From the NCBI GenBank assembly GCA_009842325.1, contig VYFQ01000024.1, positions 263,419-327,418 on the forward strand: 64,000 nucleotides of DNA. The letters are read 5' to 3'. The first letter of the stretch is position 1; every line of letters begins with the position of its first letter. Source of the DNA: Acidimicrobiaceae bacterium (GTDB taxonomy: Bacteria > Actinomycetota > Acidimicrobiia > Acidimicrobiales > Aldehydirespiratoraceae). Shown here piece after piece: positions 23,610-32,081 of the stretch. The translations under genes were made by a program, and so were the position numbers. Under the pieces are notes generated by a model that worked only from the letters and a program-made list of their open reading frames with translations, did not search any database and was not told the origin of the DNA.

Positions 23610-25996
23610 GACGCACCTCCTTGGGCATCGGCGATGGCTCTCCAAACGGTCTGGGGCGACGCCGGCATGTCGACATCGGTAACGCCCAGGTCTCGCAGCG
23701 CGTCCACCACGGCGTTGATCACCGCGGGGGCGGCCGCGATGGTGCCGGCCTCGCCCACGCCCTTTACCCCCATCGGGTTGGTGGGGCTGGGTGTGGCGTG
23801 GCTGTCGAGCCGGAAGCGTGGCGCCTCCGCGGCCGACGGCACCAGGTAGTCGCCCAGATTGGCCGACACGAGCTGGCCGTCGGAGTTGTAGACGGCGTCC
23901 TCGTACAGCGCCTGGGCTGCACCCTGCAGGATGCCCCCGTGCACCTGGCCCTCGACGACCAGCGGGTTGATCTGCACGCCGCAGTCGTCCACCGCCACGT
24001 AGTCGATGAGGTCCACGTCCCCGGTGTCGGTGTCGACCTCCACCACGGCGATGTGGGTGCCGTTGGGGAACGTGAAGTTGGGCGGGTCGTAGGTGACGTG
24101 AGCCTCCAGGTTGGGCTCCATCCCGTCGGGCAGGTCGTGGGCGGTGAACGCCGCGAAGGCGATACCCGCCAGCGGCACCTCGGCCTCGGGCGTGCCCCTC
24201 ACCCGGAACACGCCCCCGGAGAACTCCAAGTCGTCCTCGCTGGCCTCCAACTGGTGAGCGGCGATGGCACGGGCCTTGTCGATCACCTTCTCGGTGGCCA
24301 TGTAGACCGCCGTGCCGCCGACCGCCAGCGACCGGGACCCGTAGGTGTCCAGGCCGGTGGGGCTGACCGCGGTGTCGGAGTGCAGGACCTCCACGTCGTC
24401 GGGATCGACGCCGAGCTGGTCGGCCACGATCATCGACCAGCAGGTCTCATGGCCCTGCCCGTGGGGCGTGGACCCGGTCACGACCTGCACCTTGCAGGTG
24501 GGCGAGATCCGCACCGTGGCCGCCTCCCAGCCGCCGGCGCCGTAGTCGAGCGACGCCAGCACCCGGCTGGGCGCCAGGCCGCACATCTCCACGTAGCTGG
24601 AGAAGCCGACGCCGATGCGCTTCGACGAGCCGGAGGCCCGTCGCTGGGCCGCCTCGGCCCGGCGCCCGTCGACGTCGGCCAGCGCGACCGCCTTGTCGAG
24701 CACGGTCTGGTAGTCGCCGCTGTCGAAGACGAGGCCGGCGGCCGACTCGTAGGGGAAGGCGTCGGCACCGATGAAGTTGCGGGCCCTGATCTCCTCGGGC
24801 GACACCCCCACCGACACGGCCAGCGAGTCCATGGCCCGCTCCACCGCGTAGGTGGCCTCGGGACGGCCGGCGCCCCGGTAGGCGTCGGTCGGGGTCCGGT
24901 TGGTGAACACCGAGGTGCACTCGAACATGTAGTTCGGGATGTCGTAGCAGCCGTGGTACAGAAACCCGCCCAGCAGCGGCACGCCCGGCGTGACCAGCTG
25001 AAGGTAGGCGCCCATGTCGGCCAACAGCTTCACCCGCACTGCGGTCACCTTGCCGTCGGCGTCGGCGGCCAGCTCGATGTGCTGGACCTGGCCCCGGCCC
25101 TGGATGGTGGACACCGCGGCCTCGGCCCGGCCCTCGGTCCAGCGCACGGGCGCACCCCGCTGCATGGCCAAAGCGCTGCAGAGGATCTCCTCGGCGTAGA
25201 CGTTGAGCTTGCAGCCGAAGCCTCCGCCCACCGACGGGGCAACCACCCGCAGCTTGTTCTCGGGGATGCCGAGCACGACTGCGGTCATCACCTTGAGGAT
25301 GTGCGGGATCTGGGTGGCGGAGTACAGCGTGAGCTCGCCGCCGGCCGGCGACGGCACCGCCGCGCAGCCCCGGGGCTCCATCGGCGCCGGGATGAGGCGC
25401 TGCTGCAGGTAACGCTCGCTCACCACATGGGCGGCCTCCGCGAAGGCGGCGTCAATGGCGGGGGCGTTGTCGCCCCAGAGGCCCCACGTGTAGCACTCGT
25501 TGCTGTCGAGGTCGGCGTGGACCAGCGGCGCGCCGTCGGCCACCGCGTCCTCTATCTCGACCACCGCTGGCAGCGGCTCGTAGTCGACTACGACAGCGGC
25601 CGCGCCGTCGGCGGCGGCGTAGCGGGAGTCGGCCAGGACCACCGCCACCGCGTCGCCCACGTACTTGGCCGTCCCGCGGGCCACCGGCAGATGCGCCGGG
25701 TTCTTCATGTCGGGGGTGACCGGCCAGGCGCACGGCAGGGCGCCTTCGCCCCACAGCGGGGCCAGGTCCTCGCCGGACAGCACCTCGTTCACGCCGTCGA
25801 TCTCGAGGGCGGCCGAGCCGTCGATGCCGACGATGTTGGCGTGGGCCTCGGTGGAGCGCACCACGCCCACCCAGATCGCGCCGGGAAGGGCGAGGTCGTC
25901 GATGAACTTGGCCTCGCCGGTGAGCAGGGCCGGGTCCTCCTTGCGGAGCCGGCGTGAGCCGACGTGGCCCGCAGGAGCGTCTTCGGTGATCGTCAT
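23606..25996 (-). CDS. coxL: Molybdenum hydroxylase large subunit, form II CoxL-like
   Basis: 796 residues with the aldehyde oxidase/xanthine dehydrogenase a/b hammerhead and Mo-pterin-cytosine-dinucleotide domains (GGGFGCK at about 257-263). The active-site loop reads AYRGAGR (372-378), the form II signature; true aerobic CO dehydrogenases (form I) have AYxCSFR, with the copper-binding Cys. The C-terminal GVGEAG carries the catalytic Glu. It should therefore hydroxylate a small organic molecule such as an aldehyde, purine or N-heterocycle, and CO oxidation is unproven. It is one base from coxS, and no coxD, E, F or G maturation genes are nearby. Confidence 0.85.
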   Translation of the reverse strand: MTITEDAPAGHVGSRRLRKEDPALLTGEAKFIDDLALPGAIWVGVVRSTEAHANIVGIDGSAALEIDGVNEVLSGEDLAPLWGEGALPCAWPVTPDMKNPAHLPVARGTAKYVGDAVAVVLADSRYAAADGAAAVVVDYEPLPAVVEIEDAVADGAPLVHADLDSNECYTWGLWGDNAPAIDAAFAEAAHVVSERYLQQRLIPAPMEPRGCAAVPSPAGGELTLYSATQIPHILKVMTAVVLGIPENKLRVVAPSVGGGFGCKLNVYAEEILCSALAMQRGAPVRWTEGRAEAAVSTIQGRGQVQHIELAADADGKVTAVRVKLLADMGAYLQLVTPGVPLLGGFLYHGCYDIPNYMFECTSVFTNRTPTDAYRGAGRPEATYAVERAMDSLAVSVGVSPEEIRARNFIGADAFPYESAAGLVFDSGDYQTVLDKAVALADVDGRRAEAAQRRASGSSKRIGVGFSSYVEMCGLAPSRVLASLDYGAGGWEAATVRISPTCKVQVVTGSTPHGQGHETCWSMIVADQLGVDPDDVEVLHSDTAVSPTGLDTYGSRSLAVGGTAVYMATEKVIDKARAIAAHQLEASEDDLEFSGGVFRVRGTPEAEVPLAGIAFAAFTAHDLPDGMEPNLEAHVTYDPPNFTFPNGTHIAVVEVDTDTGDVDLIDYVAVDDCGVQINPLVVEGQVHGGILQGAAQALYEDAVYNSDGQLVSANLGDYLVPSAAEAPRFRLDSHATPSPTNPMGVKGVGEAGTIAAAPAVINAVVDALRDLGVTDVDMPASPQTVWRAIADAQGGAS

Positions 25997-25997
25997 G

Positions 25998-26468
25998 TCA
26001 GTCACCTCCCGAGCCCGCCGCGGCGAGCACGGCGTCGACGATGTTCTGGTAGCCGGTGCAGCGACAGAGGTTGCCCTCAAGGCCGTGGCGCACGCCGTTC
26101 TCGTCGAGGCCGGGGTACTCCTCCACCAGCGAGATGGAGGCCATCACCATGCCCGGCGTGCAGTAGCCGCACTGCAGAGCGTGGTGCTCGTGGAACGCCT
26201 GCTGCATCGGATGCAGCGTTCCGTCGGCGTCGGCGACACCCTCGATGGTGGTGATGTCGGCACCGTCGGCCTGCACCGCGAACATGGTGCAGGACTTGGC
26301 GGATTGGCCGTCCACCAGCACCGTGCACGCCCCGCAGCTGCTGGAGTCGCAGCCGACGTTCGTGCCCGTGAGCCCCAGGTCGTCGCGCAGCGCATGCACC
26401 AGCAGGGTGCGAGGCTCCACGTCGAGGCTCCGTTCGGTGCCGTTGACGGTCAGGGTCACAGCTGTCAT
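25998..26468 (-). CDS. coxS: Molybdenum hydroxylase 2Fe-2S subunit (CoxS-like)
   Basis: 156 residues from the ATG at 26468, which has AGGGAGAAG upstream. The plant-type cluster uses Cys40, Cys45, Cys48 and Cys60 ([11 protein letters not shown]). The second, all-helical domain cluster uses Cys100, Cys103, Cys135 and Cys137 (CGYCTPG, CRCTGY). It carries electrons from the molybdenum centre to the FAD subunit. It is first in the S-L-M operon. The 103 bases upstream to the nucleotidyltransferase gene may carry the operon promoter; no strong consensus is seen. Confidence 0.9.
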   Translation of the reverse strand: MTAVTLTVNGTERSLDVEPRTLLVHALRDDLGLTGTNVGCDSSSCGACTVLVDGQSAKSCTMFAVQADGADITTIEGVADADGTLHPMQQAFHEHHALQCGYCTPGMVMASISLVEEYPGLDENGVRHGLEGNLCRCTGYQNIVDAVLAAAGSGGD

Positions 26469-26571
26469 GCGCTTCTCCCTGTGTTGACCGGTTGGGGTCC
26501 GCCATCCTGTCGCGGATTCGCGCCGCTGTCTAGGGACTTGAGTGAAGAGCCCGCGAATACTGCCTGACCGG

Positions 26572-27438
26572 CTAGAGACGACCGCCAGGGTCGGGAGAGG
26601 GCAAACCTGCGAGCACGGCACGGGCTGCCTCCAGATCGTCCGGGTTGGTCACGCCGATCCACTCCTCGCCGGTGGACACCATCTGCACCGAGAGCGCTCC
26701 TTGAGCCATGCGTTCAGCAACGACCGTCGGAAGCAGGCACTCGGAGTCGGCTTCGTGTCCGTGGGCGGTCATGAAGCGCTCGAAGCTGTCGCCGATCCAG
26801 TCGAACGCCGCCCGCGGGAAGGCCCACAAGTTCATGGACACGATGGTCTCGTCGGTGAGCAGGGCAGCGGGTTCGGATGAAGTGATCGTGCCGTCAGCCT
26901 GGCGGGCCACTCCGTGGTGCTCGACGATGCCCACGAGACGGTCCCCCGAAACCTGGCAAACGCCGCGGCTAACGCTGCCCGTGGCCGAGAGTGTGCGTGC
27001 GAGGCCGTATCCGCACAGGCAGGCCTCGTCGTCGGCCAGGCCGGTCGCCGAGGCGGCCAGAGCCGACATCGCCTCCGGGCCGTAGTAGTCGTCGGCGTTG
27101 CACACCACGAAGGGGCCGTCGACCTCGGCCGCGGCCACCAGGACGGCGTGAGCGGTGCCCCACGGTTTGGGCCGGGGCGCACCGTGCTGGTCCTGGCGCA
27201 CATAGGCGAAGGCGACGCCGGCGCGCTGCAGGTCGCCGTGCCGAACGTCTAGATGGGCGCGCAGGACGGATTCGATCTCCGAGCGCACCACGAGCACCAC
27301 CTTCGAGGCGCCCGCGCCCGCGGCCGCCGAGATCGCGTAGTCGAGGAAGGACTCGCCGTCGGGTCCGACCTCGACGAGCTGCTTGTCGCCGCCGAAGCGG
27401 CGGCCGATGCCGGCGGCCATCACCACCAGCGTGAACAT
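26572..27438 (-). CDS. Sugar-phosphate nucleotidyltransferase family protein
   Basis: 288 residues with the nucleotidyltransferase A fold. The nucleotide loop is [15 protein letters not shown] (7-21) and the metal-binding Asp pair is in [16 protein letters not shown]-like and EIVSMNLW-like blocks match a widespread group of NDP-sugar pyrophosphorylase-like proteins. It probably activates a sugar 1-phosphate with an NTP. Although next to coxSLM, it lacks the pattern of MocA, the cytidylyltransferase for the molybdenum cofactor. It follows the histidine phosphatase gene by five bases, so those two form one unit. Confidence 0.75.
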   Translation of the reverse strand: MFTLVVMAAGIGRRFGGDKQLVEVGPDGESFLDYAISAAAGAGASKVVLVVRSEIESVLRAHLDVRHGDLQRAGVAFAYVRQDQHGAPRPKPWGTAHAVLVAAAEVDGPFVVCNADDYYGPEAMSALAASATGLADDEACLCGYGLARTLSATGSVSRGVCQVSGDRLVGIVEHHGVARQADGTITSSEPAALLTDETIVSMNLWAFPRAAFDWIGDSFERFMTAHGHEADSECLLPTVVAERMAQGALSVQMVSTGEEWIGVTNPDDLEAARAVLAGLPSPDPGGRL

Positions 27439-27443
27439 TCCTC

Positions 27444-28055
27444 TCAGCGCTCCAGCAGGTGACGCACGTGGTGGGTCTCGTTCACGGAGCGGACCGTGCG
27501 CAGGCCGGTGCTGGACGCCGCGACCCGGGTGATGCCGCAGTAGTCGACCAGCAACGACAGCGGGTCGTCGATACCGAGCAGTATCTGCAGGTACACACCG
27601 GTCACCATGCCGTGGCAGAACACGGCCACCGTGCGGGAGCGGTTGGTGCGGATCACTTGCTCGAAACCCCGCTCTACCCGGGCCCTGAACTCCTCGTAAC
27701 CGTCCGAGAAGATGGTCTCGTTGAGGTCGGCGTCGGGGTCGTAGTAGTGGGCGGTGGCGGGGTCGTCGCGGCTGAATTCCTCCGCGGGCACGTAGATCCG
27801 CGACCGGTGGTCGGACTCGCGCAGGTCATCGAGGATCTCGACGGTGAGGCCGAGTCGCCCGGCCAAGGGCTCGGCGGTGCTCACGGCCCGCCTCATCGAG
27901 GACGCCACGATGTGATCGATCCCCTCCTCGCTCAGGAAGTCGGCGGTGGCTTCGGCCTGGAGCCGGCCGACGTCGGCCAGGTCGGGGTCGGCGGAGCCGC
28001 CTTCCGGGGCCTCGTCGCGCACCGGACGGGCATGGCGGATAACGAGCAACTCCAT
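27444..28055 (-). CDS. Histidine phosphatase superfamily protein
   Basis: 203 residues. The phosphorylated His lies in the N-terminal RHARP motif (7-11), the second catalytic His in FCHGMV near residue 150, and the supporting Arg in SSMRRAVSTA. Members are phosphoglycerate mutases or phosphatases of sugar phosphates and other small molecules; no motif here picks one out. The downstream nucleotidyltransferase gene begins five bases later, so the pair may work in one sugar-phosphate pathway. A TAGCCT hexamer lies ten bases before the ATG. Confidence 0.82.
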   Translation of the reverse strand: MELLVIRHARPVRDEAPEGGSADPDLADVGRLQAEATADFLSEEGIDHIVASSMRRAVSTAEPLAGRLGLTVEILDDLRESDHRSRIYVPAEEFSRDDPATAHYYDPDADLNETIFSDGYEEFRARVERGFEQVIRTNRSRTVAVFCHGMVTGVYLQILLGIDDPLSLLVDYCGITRVAASSTGLRTVRSVNETHHVRHLLER

Positions 28056-28144
28056 CTAGACGCGGAGGCTACCGGGGACGGTCCTCGCTCAATCCGTGCC
28101 GCATCGCCCAGGACCGGCAGGAGCCGCCCCCAGACCGGCACATC

Positions 28145-28192
28145 GAATTGGCAGCCCAGGACGCCCAAACGGGCGCTCCACGCTGCCAATTC
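28145..28192. repeat. Two-tier nested inverted repeat downstream of menC
   Basis: Perfect outer arms GAATTGGCAGC (28145-28155) and GCTGCCAATTC (28182-28192) enclose 26 bases holding a second hairpin, GCCC-AAAC-GGGC. It begins 12 bases past the menC stop on the minus strand, so it may end or stabilise the men transcript. Similar two-tier structures with other sequences occur at 34487-34535 and 58226-58274. Confidence 0.7.
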
Positions 28193-28204
28193 CGGCGCCG
28201 ACGA

Positions 28205-29272
28205 TCAGATCGCAGGCGCCACGCCGATGCCGTAGCCCGGCGGAAGGCCCATGACCCCGGCGGTGACGGGCGGCAGACCGGCCACATCGGAGGCCATCAG
28301 GTCAGCAGTGGCCAGGCCGTGGGCCCGAGGGTGGCGGCCGACTCCGTCCACGGCCGCGGCTACGTGCAGGGCGTGGGCCATGCCCACGGCCGAATCGAGG
28401 AAGGAGGTCACCGTCACGGACGCTTCCGCTTTGTGGGCTCGGGTCGCTATGGCCAGGGCCACGTTCGGGCCCCCGAGGGCTTGGGGTTTGACGATCAGGT
28501 TGCTGATACCAGTGTCCAGAGCCCACACGGCATCTGACTCGTTGCGTATCGACTCGTCCGCCGCCACCGGGACAGGGCTGCGCCGGCTCACGGCCGCGAT
28601 GGCGTCGATACCGGCGACCGGCTCCTCGCAGTAGGCGACATCGCAATCCTGCACCCGGCTCAGCACATCGAGAGCGGTGCGGTCGTCCCAGGCGCCGTTG
28701 GCGTCAAGGCGCAACTCGCCTCCGGGGCCCAGCCCGGCGCGGGCGGCTCGAACCCGGTCCACATCGACCGCCGGATCGACCGCGCCCACCTTGAGCTTGA
28801 CCGCCTTGAAGCCGGCCTCAACCGCATCGTGCGCGGCCTGCTCGACCTCAGACGGCTCGGGCGCGGCTATGAGAGCGTTGACGGCCACCTCGGAGGCGGG
28901 AGCGCAAGTCGAACCCGCCACCAAGCGCTCGGCTAGCGGCTGTTCGGCGTGGCGAGCCTGAAGGTCGGCCCAGGCGCCGGTCACACCCGCTCTGGCGTGG
29001 GGGGCGTCTCGGAGGTCCCCGACAACGGCGTCGAGCGCGGCCTCGCCGCCCTCACCGATGCCGTCGAGCGCGCCCCGCAGCGCGGCCTCGGTCTCGAGCA
29101 GGGAGTTGCGCGACCATCCCGGCAGCGGGCTGGCCTCGCCCCAGCCGGTGACTCCGTCCGCGGTGAGCGAGACCAGGAACCCGGCCCGGAACCGGATCGA
29201 GACCCCGCCGGTCACGAGCGGGGCCTTCAACGCCAGCCGGAAGGGGTGCAGCTCGGCGAGCAACCGGGTCAT
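28205..29272 (-). CDS. menC: o-Succinylbenzoate synthase MenC
   Basis: 355 residues, enolase superfamily. The catalytic pieces are KLKVG (Lys pair), the Mg ligands LDANGAWD, CEEPV and ADESI, and the opposite-face Lys in IVKPQALGG. It dehydrates SHCHC to o-succinylbenzoate in menaquinone synthesis. The frame stays open upstream, but that part runs antisense to conserved menH sequence; the ATG at 29272 overlaps the menH stop as ATGA and is the real start. It is the last gene of the menF-D-H-C cluster. Confidence 0.9.
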   Translation of the reverse strand: MTRLLAELHPFRLALKAPLVTGGVSIRFRAGFLVSLTADGVTGWGEASPLPGWSRNSLLETEAALRGALDGIGEGGEAALDAVVGDLRDAPHARAGVTGAWADLQARHAEQPLAERLVAGSTCAPASEVAVNALIAAPEPSEVEQAAHDAVEAGFKAVKLKVGAVDPAVDVDRVRAARAGLGPGGELRLDANGAWDDRTALDVLSRVQDCDVAYCEEPVAGIDAIAAVSRRSPVPVAADESIRNESDAVWALDTGISNLIVKPQALGGPNVALAIATRAHKAEASVTVTSFLDSAVGMAHALHVAAAVDGVGRHPRAHGLATADLMASDVAGLPPVTAGVMGLPPGYGIGVAPAI

Positions 29273-30249
29273 TCGTCGCCTCCTTCTCCGGCCCGGTGCG
29301 ACGCCGCCCCGGCGGTGAGTTCTGCTTGCGCGACGGTGGTGGGCAGCGGAGCCAAGCTGCCGGCCAGTACGGCTTCGGTGCCGGTGATGAACTCGGCGAT
29401 CACGGCCGCGGTGGCGGCGGGCTGCTCGACATGGGCGGCATGTCCTGCGCCGCCGACTTGGGCGAGAACGGCTCTCGGCAGCCCCGCCGCGAGCTGCTCG
29501 GCAATGGCGCAGAACTTCGAGTCGTCGGCCCCGACGACGAGCAGCGTCGGCACGTCGCACTCGGCCAGCCGCCCGTGCAGTGGCACCATGGCTCCGGTCC
29601 CCCCGGCCATCAGGCTGCGGGCCAAGCCGGCGGGGTTCGACGCCAGACGCTGGTCCCGGGCGACTTGCAGGTAGGCCTCGCCCAGCGCAGCTTGTCCTGC
29701 GAACAGAGGGCCGGCCATCCATTCGTCCACGAAGGCCTCGAAGTCGGCGAGGATGCGCTCGGCCCGGGCTGCGTCGGTCTGGGCCCGCTCGCGCCGCTGT
29801 TCGGGCTCGGCTATCCCGGCGGAGGCTCCGATCAGGGTCAGGGATCGCAGTCGCGGCGATGCCGTGCATCCGAGCGTTAACGCCACCCGGCCACCCATCG
29901 AGTAGCCGACCAGATGGAATGTCTCGCAGTCGAGCGCATCGGCGAGGGCGGCGACCTGCCCGGCCATTGACTCGACCCGGTAGCAATCGAGGTCGTCAGG
30001 CACCTCAGATCGTCCGTGGCCGACAAGGTCCGGGCAGATAATCCGAGCGACCAGCCGGGACGCAAGAGGCTCGGCGAGTGGAGCCATGGCCTGGGCCGAA
30101 CCGGTGAACCCGTGCAGCACCACCACGGGAACGCCCGCGGCCGGACCGCCCTCTGTCACAGCCATCTCGACGCCGCCGGCTCGGATCCGCGTTCCTTGCG
30201 CCGAATCCCACTCCATGACTGGGAGACCGCGTCCAGAACGGTCAGTCAC
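29269..30249 (-). CDS. menH: Alpha/beta hydrolase, MenH (SHCHC synthase)
   Basis: 326 residues with an alpha/beta-hydrolase fold: oxyanion motif HGFTGS, GHGRSEVP, nucleophile elbow GYSMGG, acid VVGADDSKF and His in GAGHAAHVEQP. Its place between menD and menC supports SHCHC synthase, which removes pyruvate from the MenD product SEPHCHC. The GTG start overlaps the end of menD by eight bases. The C-terminal tail after the catalytic His is about 40 residues longer than usual. The assignment rests partly on context, because the fold is shared by many hydrolases. Confidence 0.82.
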   Translation of the reverse strand: MTDRSGRGLPVMEWDSAQGTRIRAGGVEMAVTEGGPAAGVPVVVLHGFTGSAQAMAPLAEPLASRLVARIICPDLVGHGRSEVPDDLDCYRVESMAGQVAALADALDCETFHLVGYSMGGRVALTLGCTASPRLRSLTLIGASAGIAEPEQRRERAQTDAARAERILADFEAFVDEWMAGPLFAGQAALGEAYLQVARDQRLASNPAGLARSLMAGGTGAMVPLHGRLAECDVPTLLVVGADDSKFCAIAEQLAAGLPRAVLAQVGGAGHAAHVEQPAATAAVIAEFITGTEAVLAGSLAPLPTTVAQAELTAGAASHRAGEGGDE

Positions 30250-32044
30250 GGCCCTGCACGGCGGCCAGAGCCAGGCGGGCGGCCTGCTGGGCCGCGGTTG
30301 TCAGGGCGTGTCGCTGGGCCACGTCGTCGTCGCGATCGATGTCGACGACCAGCAGGTCGATGCCCGGAGCCCTCGTCGATGCTGCGGCGCTGACTGCGTC
30401 GACCAATCCGGTGGACGTGGACACGCGGGCAGCCCGAATGCCGGCGAACCCGTCGAGGCCGCACAGGTCGACGCGGTGCGGGGTGCGGAACAGGCGTTCG
30501 AAGTCCTGAGGCGGTATGCGGTCGGCCACGGGCAGCAGCGAGAAGATCTCACCGCCGTCGTTGTCCACGCATACCGCTATCAGGTGCAGACCGAGGCGGT
30601 CCGCCGCGGCGAGGCCGCTCAGATCGTGGAGCAGGGCCAGGTCCCCGGTGTAGAGGGCCACGGTTGCGGAAGGATCGGCCGCAGCGATGCCCAGAGCGGT
30701 GGACGCACTGCCGTCGATGCCGGCCGCGCCCCGGTTGGCGGCGCACACGACCGGTCCGGTGTCGAACACGAAGGCGTCGAGATCCCTCACCGGCAGCGAG
30801 TTGGTGGCCACCAGCACCGCATCGGCGGGCAACGCATCCACAAGGTCCCGCGCCGTTCGGGCCGACAGCTGTGGGTCGCCGTCGATGGCCGCACCGATGG
30901 CCTTGCGGGCGGCTCGGTCGAGCTTCGACCAGGTGTCGAGCCAGCCGCCATCGCGGCCTCGCCCCGGCGGGGAGGCACCGGAAGTGATCGAGCCCAGTGC
31001 CTCCACGGAGGCCGGCATATGGCCGGTGAGGCGGAACACGGCGTGCTCCCAACGGTCCTCGGGATCGATGAGCACGACGTGCCGTGGACGGGTGCGCTCC
31101 AACCACAGCCTGACCGGCTTGGTGGTCGCGGTGCGCCCGACCAGAACGGCCGCGTCGGGCCTCAACTCCTCGCCGAGGGTCTTGTCAGCCAGCAGGTGGT
31201 CGGCGGTGGCGACCACGCACCCGGACCGCTCCTGGTTGCCGCCGGGGTGGGAGCGGCCCCGGACATGGGTGACGGGCTCGCCCACGAGCGGCCAGCCGGC
31301 CCAGGCCGCGAACCGCTCGGCTGCGGCGGCCCAGCGCCGTTCCCGGTCCAACCCCCCGCCCGGCCAAGGCCCGGCCACCACCACACCCCGCTCGCATTCG
31401 GCAACGATCCTGGCCAACTGCGCCAGCTCCGCCGGCGGAGCCCGACCGTCGTCCTCGCCTGCATGTCCCGCACCGGTCTCCGCAGACGATGCCACCGGCC
31501 CTGGAATGGTCGACACCGGTTCCAGTGGCTCCCGCAGCGGCCAGTTGAGATGGACCGGCCCGGGATCGCGGCCCGAGGCCGACGCGATGGCCGCCTCGGC
31601 CCATCCGGCGGCGGCGCCGCCACCGGCCTCGTCGGGCACCGGCAGGTCGATGCTCCAACGCACGGCGGTCCCGTACAGGCCCACCTGGTCGATGGTCTGG
31701 GGCGAGCCCCATCCCCGCAGCTCCGGAGGCCGGTCGGCGGTGCACACGATCATGGGAATGCCCGCGTGGGAGGCCTCCACCACCGCGGGGAGGTAGTTGG
31801 CGGCCGCGGTTCCCGAGGTGCACACCAGCACCGCGGGCCGGCCCGAGGCCCGGCCCATGCCGAGAGCGAAGAACCCTGCGGAGCGCTCGTCGAGTTGGAT
31901 CCAGGTGCGCATCCCGCGCTGGGCGTCGAAGCACAGAGTCAGCGGAGTCGAGCGCGATCCGGGGCTGATCACCGCCTCGGTGACTCCCAGAGCCGCCAGC
32001 CGGGCCGCGAAGGCCGCCACGGTGCGGTAGACGGCGTCGGTCAT
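30242..32044 (-). CDS. menD: SEPHCHC synthase MenD (ThDP-dependent)
   Basis: 600 residues, full length. The N-terminal VISPGSRSTPL block and LDERSAGFFALGMGRA, with the cofactor-activating Glu, are characteristic of MenD. The C-terminal thiamine-diphosphate motif is GDLALLHDLSG through DNDGGEIFSLLP. It joins 2-oxoglutarate, after decarboxylation, to isochorismate. It lies 37 bases behind menF and overlaps menH by eight bases. Confidence 0.95.
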   Translation of the reverse strand: MTDAVYRTVAAFAARLAALGVTEAVISPGSRSTPLTLCFDAQRGMRTWIQLDERSAGFFALGMGRASGRPAVLVCTSGTAAANYLPAVVEASHAGIPMIVCTADRPPELRGWGSPQTIDQVGLYGTAVRWSIDLPVPDEAGGGAAAGWAEAAIASASGRDPGPVHLNWPLREPLEPVSTIPGPVASSAETGAGHAGEDDGRAPPAELAQLARIVAECERGVVVAGPWPGGGLDRERRWAAAAERFAAWAGWPLVGEPVTHVRGRSHPGGNQERSGCVVATADHLLADKTLGEELRPDAAVLVGRTATTKPVRLWLERTRPRHVVLIDPEDRWEHAVFRLTGHMPASVEALGSITSGASPPGRGRDGGWLDTWSKLDRAARKAIGAAIDGDPQLSARTARDLVDALPADAVLVATNSLPVRDLDAFVFDTGPVVCAANRGAAGIDGSASTALGIAAADPSATVALYTGDLALLHDLSGLAAADRLGLHLIAVCVDNDGGEIFSLLPVADRIPPQDFERLFRTPHRVDLCGLDGFAGIRAARVSTSTGLVDAVSAAASTRAPGIDLLVVDIDRDDDVAQRHALTTAAQQAARLALAAVQGRD

Positions 32045-32081
32045 GGCTGGGCCGCGGGTCGGGCGACAGCGAGCATCGGGG

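Noticed and set aside
23468..25957. A very long open frame on the plus strand, opposite coxL
   Set aside because: It has no recognisable motif, is rich in Gly, His, Arg and Val as expected from the antisense of GC-rich codons, and lies over a gene with a complete set of family motifs.
22791..26468. Aerobic carbon monoxide dehydrogenase in the strict sense
   Set aside because: The active-site loop is AYRGAGR, not AYxCSFR, and accessory cox genes are missing from the neighbourhood.
26572..27438. MocA-type molybdenum cofactor cytidylyltransferase for the neighbouring cox enzyme
   Set aside because: The order and sequence of motifs fit an NDP-sugar pyrophosphorylase-like group, and it pairs with a histidine phosphatase gene rather than with coxS.
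28145..28192. Integron attC-like recombination site
   Set aside because: The arms lack the RYYYAAC/GTTRRRY core sites, and no integrase or cassette array is present; a transcript-end hairpin is simpler.
29273..29986. An in-frame upstream extension of menC
   Set aside because: It overlaps conserved menH sequence in another frame; the ATG at 29272, overlapping the menH stop, fits both family length and operon style.
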